Below are positions 1 to 6,053 of a stretch of DNA of 7,022 nt, one piece after another. Under the pieces are notes generated by a model that ran no database searches, had not been told where the DNA came from, and saw only the letters and a list, made by a program, of their open reading frames with translations. Origin of the DNA: JAQGMJ01 sp036271855 (lineage in GTDB: Bacteria; Pseudomonadota; Gammaproteobacteria; Burkholderiales; JAEUOS01); NCBI GenBank assembly GCA_036271855.1, contig DATAZV010000454.1:1-7022 (forward strand), in the 5' to 3' direction. How positions within the stretch are numbered: position 1 is the first letter of the stretch; each line of letters begins with the position of its first letter. Position numbers and translations under genes: made by a program.

Positions 1-636
1 GAACTTGATGGCGCGGATGTTGATCACCCCCAGCGGGGTCTGGCGCTCGGGGCGGCCGACGATGGTTCGGGAGGTGAGCGCGAGACTGTCGTTCGTCACC
101 GCCTTGACCTCGAAGGCGGGGACGTTGACCACCAGATACTTGTCCGCACCCATTTCGCGCGCTTTGGCGCGGATGCCTTCCCACTCGCTGATCAGGGCGT
201 CGATGCGCGCTGCGCGCTCGGCGGCCGACAAGGCGAGGGCGTTGTACAACTGGCTATCGGCCAGGCCGTCGGCGGCGAGTCCGTAGTAGCGCTGCGCGGT
301 GGCGATGCGCGAGGCAAGTGCGGCATCCACCGTGTCCTGCCTGGGTGCGCAGGGCACGAAGCCGCGGGCTTCGAGCGCATTGCAAAGCAGGGCGACATCG
401 GCGCCTTTGCTGCCCTTGCGCAGGGGTTTGGCGGGAACGGCAAGGTGGCTTGCCAGGGGCGCGGAGGGGTCCGCTTGCGCGGCGTCCAGCCAGGCCTGCT
501 CTTGTTCGGCCAGCCGTGCCAGCATGGCGGCGACACCGGCTTCGCTGTCGGTCCCGGCCTGTTGCGCGAAGCCGGCCTGCGACCAGGCCAGGGTGAGGGC
601 GGCCAGGCCGGCCGCCAGGATGTTCTTGCGCTGCAT
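1..636 (-). CDS. L,D-transpeptidase, YcbB/LdtD-like (N-terminal part, cut by window edge)
   Basis: Probably a periplasmic murein L,D-transpeptidase, making 3-3 cross-links in peptidoglycan or attaching proteins to it. The 212 codons visible run open to the window edge. Residues 1-25 are a signal peptide (MQRKNILAAGLAALTLAWSQ, then AGFA before QQ). Residues about 72-135 resemble a peptidoglycan-binding fold (KGSKGADVALLCNALEARGF, then YYGLAADGLAD). From about residue 167 the transpeptidase domain begins with YLVVNVPAFEVKAV and then TIVGRPERQTPLGVINI, the characteristic YcbB-type opening (VNIPxYxL, VGRPxRxTP). The catalytic HxxxxxSxGCxR region lies beyond the window, so activity cannot be judged. 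Cysteines 85 and 96 flank the binding-domain turn and could pair in the periplasm. The ATG at 636 has GGAGG nine bases upstream. It is transcribed divergently from the chemoreceptor gene. Family call is firm; the exact type (LdtD-like or another scaffolded transpeptidase) is inferred. Confidence 0.85.
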   Translation of the reverse strand, partial: MQRKNILAAGLAALTLAWSQAGFAQQAGTDSEAGVAAMLARLAEQEQAWLDAAQADPSAPLASHLAVPAKPLRKGSKGADVALLCNALEARGFVPCAPRQDTVDAALASRIATAQRYYGLAADGLADSQLYNALALSAAERAARIDALISEWEGIRAKAREMGADKYLVVNVPAFEVKAVTNDSLALTSRTIVGRPERQTPLGVINIRAIKF

Positions 637-983
637 TATTGTTTTCCTCCGGTTGTTCAAGTCTGCGGAGGTGATGTTGCAAGGCGCTGCGGCAAAGCCG
701 GCGGCGCGGCGCGGGCAGGCTGCCGAGCAATTGTGGCGGAACTGTGGACGCAGGCCCCAAAAGCGTTGCGCGAGGCCAACGAAAAACGAATTGCGTGACT
801 TTTACCCTGTTTTTCTGGTGACGGCGGAAGGCCGATTTAAACAAAAATTACATTCGTATGAGGTTTGCCGGTTTTCTTGTCCCGAGACTGTCTGCCGTTC
901 GTCGTTATTCAACAAAGTCACGGGTCGCGCCGCTCTTGCGGCCCGGACGCATCGCCGCAACCAGCGGCGTGGAGTCCCTTGCA
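637..983. other. Divergent intergenic region between transpeptidase and chemoreceptor
   Basis: This gap of about 350 bases should hold the promoters of both divergent genes. The stretch 780-860 is clearly more AT-rich than its surroundings. It contains a perfect 7-base inverted repeat, GAAAAAC (781-787) and GTTTTTC (809-815). GCCGATTT at 831-838 resembles a flagellar sigma-28 minus-10 element, but no matching minus-35 was found at the expected distance. I saw no convincing sigma-70 promoter and no small gene. An open frame upstream of the chemoreceptor (from an ATG at 858) has no ribosome binding site and is probably leader. Confidence 0.5.
953..974 (+). promoter_or_regulatory. Leader hairpin and Shine-Dalgarno that fix the chemoreceptor start
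   Basis: GGAG at 971-974 lies nine bases before the ATG at 984, which makes that ATG the preferred start over the in-frame ATG at 858 (no SD, and a charged, non-membrane N-terminus). Immediately before the SD is a perfect stem CGCCGC (953-958) / GCGGCG (964-969) with loop AACCA. Whether the hairpin has a role is unknown; such stems occur by chance in GC-rich DNA. Confidence 0.5.
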
Positions 984-2603
984 ATGAACAATCTGAAAGT
1001 AGGTAAACGCCTGGCTTTGCTGTTTGGCCTGGTGGTGCTGGTGATGGCAGTGATGGCCGGCTACGCAGGCAGGGCCATCTATGCCCTGGCCGCTGACATG
1101 GAAATGCTGACCGCCGCGCGTGTTCCCATCATGATCGATACCGGCAAGCTCGGCGTCTCCGTCCTGCAGGCAGCGCGCAACGCGCGCAACATGCTGATCC
1201 TTGAAGACCGTGCCCAGGTGTTGGGCGAGGTGGAGAATGAACGCAAGCAGTCGAAGTTCTCGCGCGATCTGATCGAATCGCTGGGCGCGCGCCTGCGCAG
1301 CCCCCAGGTGATCGAACAATACAAGGTCGTGCGCGACAAGTTCGTGGCCTTCAGCGAGGCCGAGGAAAAATACCTAGCGCTGGTGGAAAAGAACCAGCTG
1401 GCCGAAGCCAAGCCGTTTCTGTTGCAGACAATGCGGCCGCTGCAGCTGGCGGTGATCAACGAGACCGACAAGCTGATCGAGATGATGGGCAAGAGCACCA
1501 GCCAGCAGGGCGTGGAAGCCGTGGCGCACGGCCAGACCAGCATGCAGGTTCTGGCGATGGTCGCCGTGGCCGCCTTCATCGGCGTCGGCGTCATTCTCTG
1601 GCTGTTCGCGCGCTCCATCGTCGGGCCGCTGCAGCGCGCGGTGCAAGTCTCCGACGCCATCGCCGGCGGTAACCTGCGCAACGAGATCAAGGTGGATCGC
1701 CGCGACGAGATCGGCGCACTGATGAAATCGCTCTCCGGCATGCAGGACAACCTGGCCGACCTGGTGCGCCAGATCCAGGGCAATGCCGGCCAGCTCGCCA
1801 GCGCCGCTTCGGAGCTGGCGACCACCGCCGAGCAGGTGTCGGCGGCCACCAATAACCAAAGCGAAGCCGCCTCGGCGATGGCTGCATCGGTCGAAGAGAT
1901 GACGGTGAGCGTGAGCCACATTACCGACAATGCCCAGCAGGCGAGCGAAAAGACCGCCGAATCCAGCCGCCTGGCGCGCGCCGGGCAGGACGCGGTGCAG
2001 CACGCCGGTAACGAGATGACGCACATCGCCGGCGACATCCACAGCGCCGCCGCGCTGATCGAAGGCCTGAAGGCGCAATCGCAGGAAATTTCCTCGATCG
2101 CCGACATCATCAAGGGAATTGCCGAGCAGACCAACCTCCTGGCGCTGAATGCCGCCATCGAAGCGGCGCGCGCTGGCGAAGAAGGCCGCGGCTTCGCGGT
2201 GGTGGCCGATGCCGTGCGCCAGCTCGCCGAGCGCACCGCGCAATCGACTGCCGAGATCGGCACTACCATCGCCAAGATCCGCGCCAGCACCGACAAGGTG
2301 GCCACCGACATGGGTGCTTCGGTGGAGCGCGCGCGCAGTGGGGTCGACTTATCGCAGGATGCCGGCAAACGCATCGGCGAATTGTCGGCCAGTGCCGCCG
2401 AGGTGCTCAGCGCGGTGCAGGAAATCTCCTCGTCACTGAAGGAACAAAGCCAGGCGAGCAACGAAATCGCGCGCCATGTAGAGAACATCGCGCAGATGGC
2501 ACAGGAAAACACCGGTGCGGTCGAACAGACCCGTGACTCGGCGCGCACCCTGCAGGACCTGGCAGGTGCCCTGCAAGGCTCGGCGATGCGCTTTACCGTC
2601 TAA
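984..2603 (+). CDS. Methyl-accepting chemotaxis protein (transmembrane chemoreceptor)
   Basis: An inner-membrane chemoreceptor of 539 residues that would form trimers of dimers and control CheA through CheW. In order: TM1 (about 11-34), a periplasmic helical sensor (about 36-186, 4HB_MCP-like, with NARNMLILEDR), TM2 (about 187-209), HAMP (about 210-262, with SIVGPLQRAV and RRDEIGALMKSL), then the long coiled-coil signalling domain. The hairpin tip is at about 380-412: EQTNLLALNAAIEAARAG, then EEGRGFAVVADAVRQLAERT. AASVEEMTVS fits a methylation-site consensus. Length from the tip to the C-terminus (about 137 residues) is similar to Tsr without its tail. There is no NWETF-type CheR/CheB tether; the protein ends GSAMRFTV. 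Residue 410 is Ala where the family nearly always has Glu (VVADEVR). The ligand is unknown. It stands alone, with no che genes beside it. Confidence 0.93.
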   Translation: MNNLKVGKRLALLFGLVVLVMAVMAGYAGRAIYALAADMEMLTAARVPIMIDTGKLGVSVLQAARNARNMLILEDRAQVLGEVENERKQSKFSRDLIESLGARLRSPQVIEQYKVVRDKFVAFSEAEEKYLALVEKNQLAEAKPFLLQTMRPLQLAVINETDKLIEMMGKSTSQQGVEAVAHGQTSMQVLAMVAVAAFIGVGVILWLFARSIVGPLQRAVQVSDAIAGGNLRNEIKVDRRDEIGALMKSLSGMQDNLADLVRQIQGNAGQLASAASELATTAEQVSAATNNQSEAASAMAASVEEMTVSVSHITDNAQQASEKTAESSRLARAGQDAVQHAGNEMTHIAGDIHSAAALIEGLKAQSQEISSIADIIKGIAEQTNLLALNAAIEAARAGEEGRGFAVVADAVRQLAERTAQSTAEIGTTIAKIRASTDKVATDMGASVERARSGVDLSQDAGKRIGELSASAAEVLSAVQEISSSLKEQSQASNEIARHVENIAQMAQENTGAVEQTRDSARTLQDLAGALQGSAMRFTV

Positions 2604-2619
2604 GAACAACGGAGGGCAG

Positions 2620-2646
2620 AAGGAGACCCGGGGAAGGAGACCCCCG
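2620..2646 (+). repeat. Direct repeat and GC hairpin downstream of the chemoreceptor
   Basis: AAGGAGACCC occurs twice in tandem at 2620-2629 and 2634-2643, a 14-base period. CGGGG (2629-2633) and CCCCG (2642-2646) can form a 5-base stem. There is no U-run after it, so it is at most a weak terminator or a 3' stability element for the chemoreceptor transcript. Confidence 0.3.
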
Positions 2647-2669
2647 AAAGAAGGCCTGCGCAGACAGGC
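2646..2669 (-). terminator. Possible intrinsic terminator of the exchanger gene
   Basis: Read on the minus strand, GCCTG and CAGGC (2654-2669) form a 5-base stem with a 6-base loop, followed by a pyrimidine tract CTTCTTTC (2653-2646). The stem begins inside the exchanger's stop codon. The stem is short and the tract imperfect, so termination efficiency is uncertain. Confidence 0.4.
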
Positions 2670-3709
2670 TAGCCGAGGTTGCGGAAGTGCTGGATCACAA
2701 AAGCGCCGAAGAGCGCATACAAAGGCAGCACCGCGATCAGGGCACGGGCGGTAACTCCGCCACGGCGAAAAGCGGCCAGCAGGTAGACAATCGCCACGGC
2801 GGTAATCACGCCGGCGGCGAGTAGCGGAAGATCGAAGCGCCAAGGGGTGAAGAACAAGCCCAGCGCGCTGGGGATGGTGGCCTGGATCATCATCGCGCCC
2901 GATATATTGGCCAGCGCCAGGCGTTCCTTGCCCTGGCGCACCCAGATCAGCGCGTTCATGGTCTCCGGCAGTTCGGTGGCCACCGGACTCAGAAGAAGGG
3001 CCACGATGTGCGGCGCCCACCCCAGGGCCGCACCGATGGCCTCCAGTTGTGCGACAAAAACGTGTGACGCGTAGGCGATGACGGCGAGAGCCGCCATCGC
3101 CTGCAGCGCCGCCCAGGCGAGCGTCGGTTCGGCCACGCTCGGACGCAGCTTCAACGGTTCCAGTTCTTCCTCTTCGGGCGCGGTGTCGCTGTGGCTGACT
3201 TCGCGCCAGACATAGACGGCGTAGGCGGCGAGAAACAACGTACCCAGCCAGGGCTTCCAGGCGAAAGCGATCAGTCCCAGCGCTACCTTGACGACAAAGA
3301 CCATCAGGAAGGCGGCCTGGTCGTGTGCCAGGCGCTTGTAGTCGGCCTTGATCTCCAGGTCCGGGCGATTCAGGCGATGGCGGTTCAGCAGCAGCGCCAC
3401 GCCGACCACCGCGTAGGCGATGGTTGCCAGCACCAGCGGCCCGCCCATCGCGGCGCCCACGCCCAGGTCTTTTTGCCCGGGCGTCTTGCCGAATACCACG
3501 GCGAAAAATGTCACTGCCGATTCCGGCAGGGCGGTGCCGAAGGCGGCCAGCACGGTACCCACGGCGGTGGCGCCCAGGTTCATGCGCCGGCCGCACCATT
3601 CGATGCCATTGACGAAATATTCGCAGGCGAAATAAATGCCGGCGGCGGAGATCAGGAACAGCGCGAGGGTGAGGAGCATGGGAATCAGGCCGGACGAGCG
3701 GAGAACCAT
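2669..3709 (-). CDS. CaCA-superfamily cation exchanger, probable manganese exporter
   Basis: A polytopic inner-membrane antiporter of 346 residues with two Na_Ca_ex repeats, presumably driven by H+ or Na+. The first alpha-repeat has GTVLAAFGTALPE (51-63), the second SPVATELPE (241-249); Glu63 and Glu249 occupy the ion-binding positions of the family. The repeats are divergent: the usual GNxxGSN partners are replaced by GVGAAMGG (84-90) and NISGAMMIQATIP (268-280). A charged cytoplasmic loop (about 172-195, rich in Glu) separates the halves. I chose the ATG at 3709, which leaves nine residues before the first membrane helix; the ATG at 3679 is an alternative. Neither has a clear SD. The in-frame TTG at 3883 is rejected because it lies in the riboswitch. 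The leader suggests manganese as regulator and probably substrate; family alone would say Na+/Ca2+. Ends convergent with the chemoreceptor. Confidence 0.85.
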   Translation of the reverse strand: MVLRSSGLIPMLLTLALFLISAAGIYFACEYFVNGIEWCGRRMNLGATAVGTVLAAFGTALPESAVTFFAVVFGKTPGQKDLGVGAAMGGPLVLATIAYAVVGVALLLNRHRLNRPDLEIKADYKRLAHDQAAFLMVFVVKVALGLIAFAWKPWLGTLFLAAYAVYVWREVSHSDTAPEEEELEPLKLRPSVAEPTLAWAALQAMAALAVIAYASHVFVAQLEAIGAALGWAPHIVALLLSPVATELPETMNALIWVRQGKERLALANISGAMMIQATIPSALGLFFTPWRFDLPLLAAGVITAVAIVYLLAAFRRGGVTARALIAVLPLYALFGAFVIQHFRNLG

Positions 3710-3758
3710 TGGCACGACGTCGCGGCTCGCCCGGCAAAGGTCAAGCGCAACGTGGCCA
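3710..3758 (-). promoter_or_regulatory. Possible riboswitch expression platform at the exchanger start
   Basis: On the minus strand TGGCCACG (3758-3751) can pair with CGTGCCA (3716-3710), with one bulged C. The second arm ends directly at the ATG at 3709. Pairing would bury the translation start region, and its first arm overlaps the bases that would close the 3' side of the riboswitch's P1 stem, so the two foldings could be mutually exclusive. This is inferred from base pairing only. Confidence 0.35.
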
Positions 3759-3886
3759 AAGGTCTCGTCTGGCTGGCGCACGATCTGATCGATCGTGGCG
3801 GGCTGCGCATGCCATGGAAGCAAGCTTCCAAGTCTGTTGACATGCGCTCTCCGGGATAAGCCCCGGAGATGACTACTCCCCAATGA
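3755..3886 (-). ncRNA. yybP-ykoY family (Mn2+-sensing) riboswitch
   Basis: The leader carries the family's hallmark sequences in order. GGGGAGTAG is at 3881-3873. Then comes a hairpin with arms TCTCCGGG and CCCGGAGA (3869-3848, loop GCTTAT). Next is a stem GCGCATG (3847-3841) / CATGCGC (3811-3805) enclosing the conserved internal-loop strand TCAACAGACT (3840-3831). That loop is continued by a perfect stem TGGAAGC / GCTTCCA (3830-3815). A further hairpin has arms CACGATC and GATCGTG (3797-3779), and the 3' element GAGACC is at 3766-3761. This matches the known architecture, in which the two internal loops bring together Mn2+ ligands; Mn2+ binding usually turns expression on. The P1 closing stem is imperfect in my alignment (two U-U mismatches). 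Its target is the exchanger gene about 50 bases downstream. Recognised by eye, not by covariance search. Confidence 0.88.
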
Positions 3887-3895
3887 ACGGAGCGG

Positions 3896-3904
3896 AGTTT
3901 AGCA
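3896..3904 (-). promoter_or_regulatory. Candidate extended -10 promoter of the riboswitch-exchanger unit
   Basis: TGCTAAACT on the minus strand fits an extended minus-10 (TGnTAnnnT). It would start transcription near 3888, just ahead of the riboswitch's GGGGAGTAG. No good minus-35 is visible. The element sits in the short gap after the oxidoreductase stop codon, so the exchanger may also receive read-through. Confidence 0.4.
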
Positions 3905-3935
3905 GAATCCGCCGCCATTCGATGGGGTGGGCTGC

Positions 3936-4907
3936 TCAGAGCGTGACGACGATCTTGCCGGTCTGGGCGTCCGATTCCATGTGTTTCTGTGCCGCCGGCA
4001 ACTGCTCGAAAGGGAACACCTTGTCGATCACCGGTTTTACCTTGCCGGAGGCAAACAGCGGCAGCCAGTCGCGGGTGAAGCCGGCGACCGTCTCGGCGCG
4101 CTGCGGCGTGCTGCGCAGCTTGTTGGAGACGCCGAACAGGGTCAGGCGGTTGGCATGCAGGGCGTCGATGTCGAGCTCGGCTTTCATCGTGCGGTCGAGG
4201 TAGCCGACGGTTGCCAGGCGGCCCATATAGGCCATCGAGCGGATGCACTCGGCGAACACCGTGCCGCCGACGTTGTTGACTACCAGATTCGCGCCCTTCT
4301 TGTCGGTGGCGTTCATCACGGCGTCGTAGATGCCGCCGCCGCGCGTCAGCACCGGCACATCGAGGCCGAACTTCTTCAGCGCGTCGAGCTTTTCCTGCGA
4401 GCCGGAGGTGCCGATCACCTTGGCGCCGATTGCCTTGGCCGTCAGCAGGCTGGCGACGCCGACGCCGGAAGTCACACCGGTGATCAAAAGCCATTCGCCG
4501 GCCTTGAGTTTGCCTTGCTGCACCAGCATGTCGTAAGTGACCAGGAACACCAGCGGAGTGGCGCCGGCTTCTTCCCAGCTCATGCTCTCGGGCACCGGAA
4601 TCGCCTCGAGCGAATGAATGACGCTGAATTCGGAATAAGCGCCGGGCGAGCGGCCCATCACACGGTCGCCGACCTTGAAATTGGTGACGCCTTCGCCGAG
4701 CGCGGCGACGATGCCCGCCGCCTCCTGTCCGGCGGGGCGGCCGCCGGCGCCCTTGTGCAGGCCGTGGCCGGCGATGAACTCTCCGCGGTTCAGCGACGCC
4801 GCCTTCACCTGCACCAGCAGCTCGCCGGCTTTGGGCGTGGGCTTGTCGGCTTCGCGCAGGTCGAGCTTCATGTGCTCGCCTTCCTGGGTGATGAAATAGG
4901 ACTTCAT
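3936..4907 (-). CDS. Zinc-independent MDR NADPH:quinone oxidoreductase-like protein
   Basis: A cytoplasmic medium-chain dehydrogenase/reductase of 323 residues, probably reducing a quinone or other alpha,beta-unsaturated carbonyl with NAD(P)H. The N-terminal GroES-like catalytic domain spans about 1-125 (ASLNRGEF, RPAGQEAAGIV, GVTNFKVGDRVMG). The Rossmann domain spans about 126-260, with TGVTSGVG at 143-150 as the dinucleotide loop and NNVGG at 211-215. The C-terminus ends in TGKIVVTL, typical of quinone oxidoreductases. Only one cysteine (221) is present, so neither the catalytic nor the structural zinc site of alcohol dehydrogenases exists. The ATG at 4907 has AAGGAGA about six bases upstream. 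An intrinsic terminator lies between it and the upstream hydrolase gene, so it probably has its own promoter or relies on read-through. The true substrate cannot be told from sequence. Confidence 0.88.
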   Translation of the reverse strand: MKSYFITQEGEHMKLDLREADKPTPKAGELLVQVKAASLNRGEFIAGHGLHKGAGGRPAGQEAAGIVAALGEGVTNFKVGDRVMGRSPGAYSEFSVIHSLEAIPVPESMSWEEAGATPLVFLVTYDMLVQQGKLKAGEWLLITGVTSGVGVASLLTAKAIGAKVIGTSGSQEKLDALKKFGLDVPVLTRGGGIYDAVMNATDKKGANLVVNNVGGTVFAECIRSMAYMGRLATVGYLDRTMKAELDIDALHANRLTLFGVSNKLRSTPQRAETVAGFTRDWLPLFASGKVKPVIDKVFPFEQLPAAQKHMESDAQTGKIVVTL

Positions 4908-4922
4908 GAATATCTCCTTGTT

Positions 4923-4958
4923 GTTCGGTGAATCAGGGTTCGGTGAATCGGGTTCGTG
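4923..4958. repeat. 15-base tandem repeat just upstream of the oxidoreductase SD
   Basis: GTTCGGTGAATC occurs at 4923-4934 and 4938-4949 with a 15-base period, followed by a third degenerate copy starting GTTCG at 4952. It fills the space between the upstream terminator and the oxidoreductase ribosome binding site. It could be a small slippage product or a repeated protein-binding site in the leader/promoter. Confidence 0.55.
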
Positions 4959-4964
4959 GCGATG

Positions 4965-4991
4965 AAAAAGACCGGCGTGGAACGCCGGTCT
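4965..4991 (-). terminator. Intrinsic terminator of the FAA-hydrolase gene
   Basis: Read on the minus strand, a perfect 10-base stem (4991-4982 with 4978-4969, core GACCGGCG) closes a 3-base loop and runs directly into TTTTT (4969-4965). It begins 26 bases after the stop codon of the FAA-hydrolase-family gene. This is a classical rho-independent terminator and separates that gene from the oxidoreductase. Confidence 0.95.
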
Positions 4992-5016
4992 CGGGTGCGA
5001 CGCCGGGCCTGGGCCT

Positions 5017-5901
5017 TTAAGCGATCTTGCGCACCTTGTTGGTCAGGGTGCCGATGCCGGTGATGGTGAGCTCCATCACGTCGCCGTCCTTCAGCCAGGC
5101 TTGCGGGGTCATGCCCAGGGCCACGCCTGAAGGCGTGCCGGTGATGATGGTGTCGCCCGGTTCGAGCGTCAGGCCGGCGGAGAGGCTGGCGAGAATCTGT
5201 GCGCAGTTGAACAGCATGTCCGAGGTATTCGAATCCTGGCGCGTTTCGCCGTTGACCTTCAGCACCAGCTGATGGCCGGAGACTTCGCCGAATTCGTCGG
5301 CGGTGACGATGCACGGGCCGATCGGGCAGGAGGTGTCCAGGCTCTTGCCCTTGAACCACTGGCCGTGGTTCTTTTGCAGTTCGCGCGCGGAAACGTCGTT
5401 GCCGATGGTGTAGCCGAACACCGCGCCGAGAGCATCCTTCTCGGACAGGTTGGTGCACTTCTGGCCGATCACGATGCCCAGTTCGATTTCATAGTCGAGC
5501 TGCTGGGTGACCTTGCTGTTCCACAGCACGTCGTCGCCGTTGCCGACGACGGTGGTCGGCGGCTTGGAGAAAAATTCAGGTACCGGCGGGAAGGCGACCG
5601 GCACGCCACGGGCGCGCGCGCCTTCTTCGATGTGCAGCTTGTAGTTGCGGCCGACGCAGAACACGTTCTTCTTGTAGTGCGGAATCGGCGCCAGCAGCTT
5701 GACGGAGGAGAGCGGCTGCCACCCGTCTTTCGCCTCGGCGGCCTTCTTGGCACCGGCCAGCGCGGAGGCGCCGGCGGCGATGAAGGAGAGCATGTCTTTG
5801 GGCAGGCTGGGGTCGGCCTTGGACAGGTCGAGCACGCCCTTCTGGTCGTTGAGTAGGCCCAGGCGTTCTTCGGCGCCCGACTTGAATGTGACGAACTTCA
5901 T
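5017..5901 (-). CDS. Fumarylacetoacetate hydrolase family protein
   Basis: A cytoplasmic, divalent-metal-dependent enzyme of 294 residues, of the FAH group that includes acylpyruvases, 2-keto-4-pentenoate hydratase-like enzymes and decarboxylases. After an N-terminal domain (1-70) the catalytic domain opens with NVFCVGRNYKLHIEE (79-93); His90 and Glu93 match the His-Glu dyad of FAHD1-type enzymes. DYEIELG (136-142) supplies Glu138 and Glu140 as metal ligands, and GNDVSARE (167-174) the Asp169 ligand. WFKGKSLDTSCPIGP (182-196) and TGTPSGVALG (254-263) are standard substrate-site motifs. Length is usual for the family. The ATG at 5901 follows a good GAGGAG. It ends at a strong terminator and is divergent from a Bug binding-protein gene, suggesting breakdown of an imported carboxylate. 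Reaction and substrate are inferred only to class level. Confidence 0.92.
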   Translation of the reverse strand: MKFVTFKSGAEERLGLLNDQKGVLDLSKADPSLPKDMLSFIAAGASALAGAKKAAEAKDGWQPLSSVKLLAPIPHYKKNVFCVGRNYKLHIEEGARARGVPVAFPPVPEFFSKPPTTVVGNGDDVLWNSKVTQQLDYEIELGIVIGQKCTNLSEKDALGAVFGYTIGNDVSARELQKNHGQWFKGKSLDTSCPIGPCIVTADEFGEVSGHQLVLKVNGETRQDSNTSDMLFNCAQILASLSAGLTLEPGDTIITGTPSGVALGMTPQAWLKDGDVMELTITGIGTLTNKVRKIA

Positions 5902-5921
5902 TGCTGCTCCTCGTTAGGATG

Positions 5922-5949
5922 GTTGTACCGGCTTGAAACGAACCCGCAA
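5922..5949 (-). promoter_or_regulatory. Weak candidate promoter for the FAA-hydrolase gene
   Basis: On the minus strand TTGCGG (5949-5944) and TACAAC (5927-5922), 16 bases apart, loosely match minus-35 and minus-10 boxes. They would give a short leader before the SD. The match is modest and unsupported by other signs. Confidence 0.25.
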
Positions 5950-6021
5950 GGTTACCACTGCACGCGCCCGCGCGCGTTTGATCCCGGGCATAAGACCGGG
6001 GCGGCGTGGCATGCTCGTTGC

Positions 6022-6053
6022 AACGGTCGGGATATTTGTCTTCCTGGACCGTT
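6022..6053. repeat. Inverted repeat abutting the Bug gene start codon
   Basis: AACGGTC (6022-6028) and GACCGTT (6047-6053) form a perfect 7-base inverted repeat with an 18-base spacer, and the second arm ends at the base before the ATG. In DNA it could be a dyad operator for a regulator of the divergent pair; in RNA a hairpin that covers the weak ribosome binding region. Function is not shown. Confidence 0.45.

Noticed and set aside
831..838. Sigma-28 flagellar promoter for the chemoreceptor
   Set aside because: GCCGATTT resembles the -10 box, but the sequence at the expected -35 distance does not match TAAA.
858..983. Longer chemoreceptor from the ATG at 858
   Set aside because: No ribosome binding site at 858, an Arg-rich non-hydrophobic lead, and a good SD nine bases before the ATG at 984 where a typical MCP N-terminus begins.
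1079..2548. Long open frame antisense to the chemoreceptor (489 codons)
   Set aside because: Mirror frame of a GC-rich coding gene; composition is Ser/Ala/Arg-rich with no recognisable domain, while the plus strand encodes a clear MCP.
2433..3737. Second minus-strand open frame over the exchanger (434 codons)
   Set aside because: Arg/Gly/Pro-rich shadow in another frame; the exchanger frame shows membrane helices and CaCA motifs.
3710..3883. N-terminal extension of the exchanger from a TTG start
   Set aside because: The added residues lack family or membrane character, and the DNA folds as a riboswitch with conserved family motifs.
3927..4931. Plus-strand open frame opposite the oxidoreductase (334 codons)
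   Set aside because: Antisense shadow (Ala/Gly/His-rich, no domain) of a well-recognised MDR enzyme.
5272..5856. Plus-strand open frame opposite the FAA hydrolase
   Set aside because: Antisense shadow; all catalytic motifs are on the minus strand.
5983..6000. Terminator from CCCGG/CCGGG in the divergent gap
   Set aside because: Only a 5-base stem with an 8-base loop and no U-tract, between two gene starts; likely chance in GC-rich DNA.
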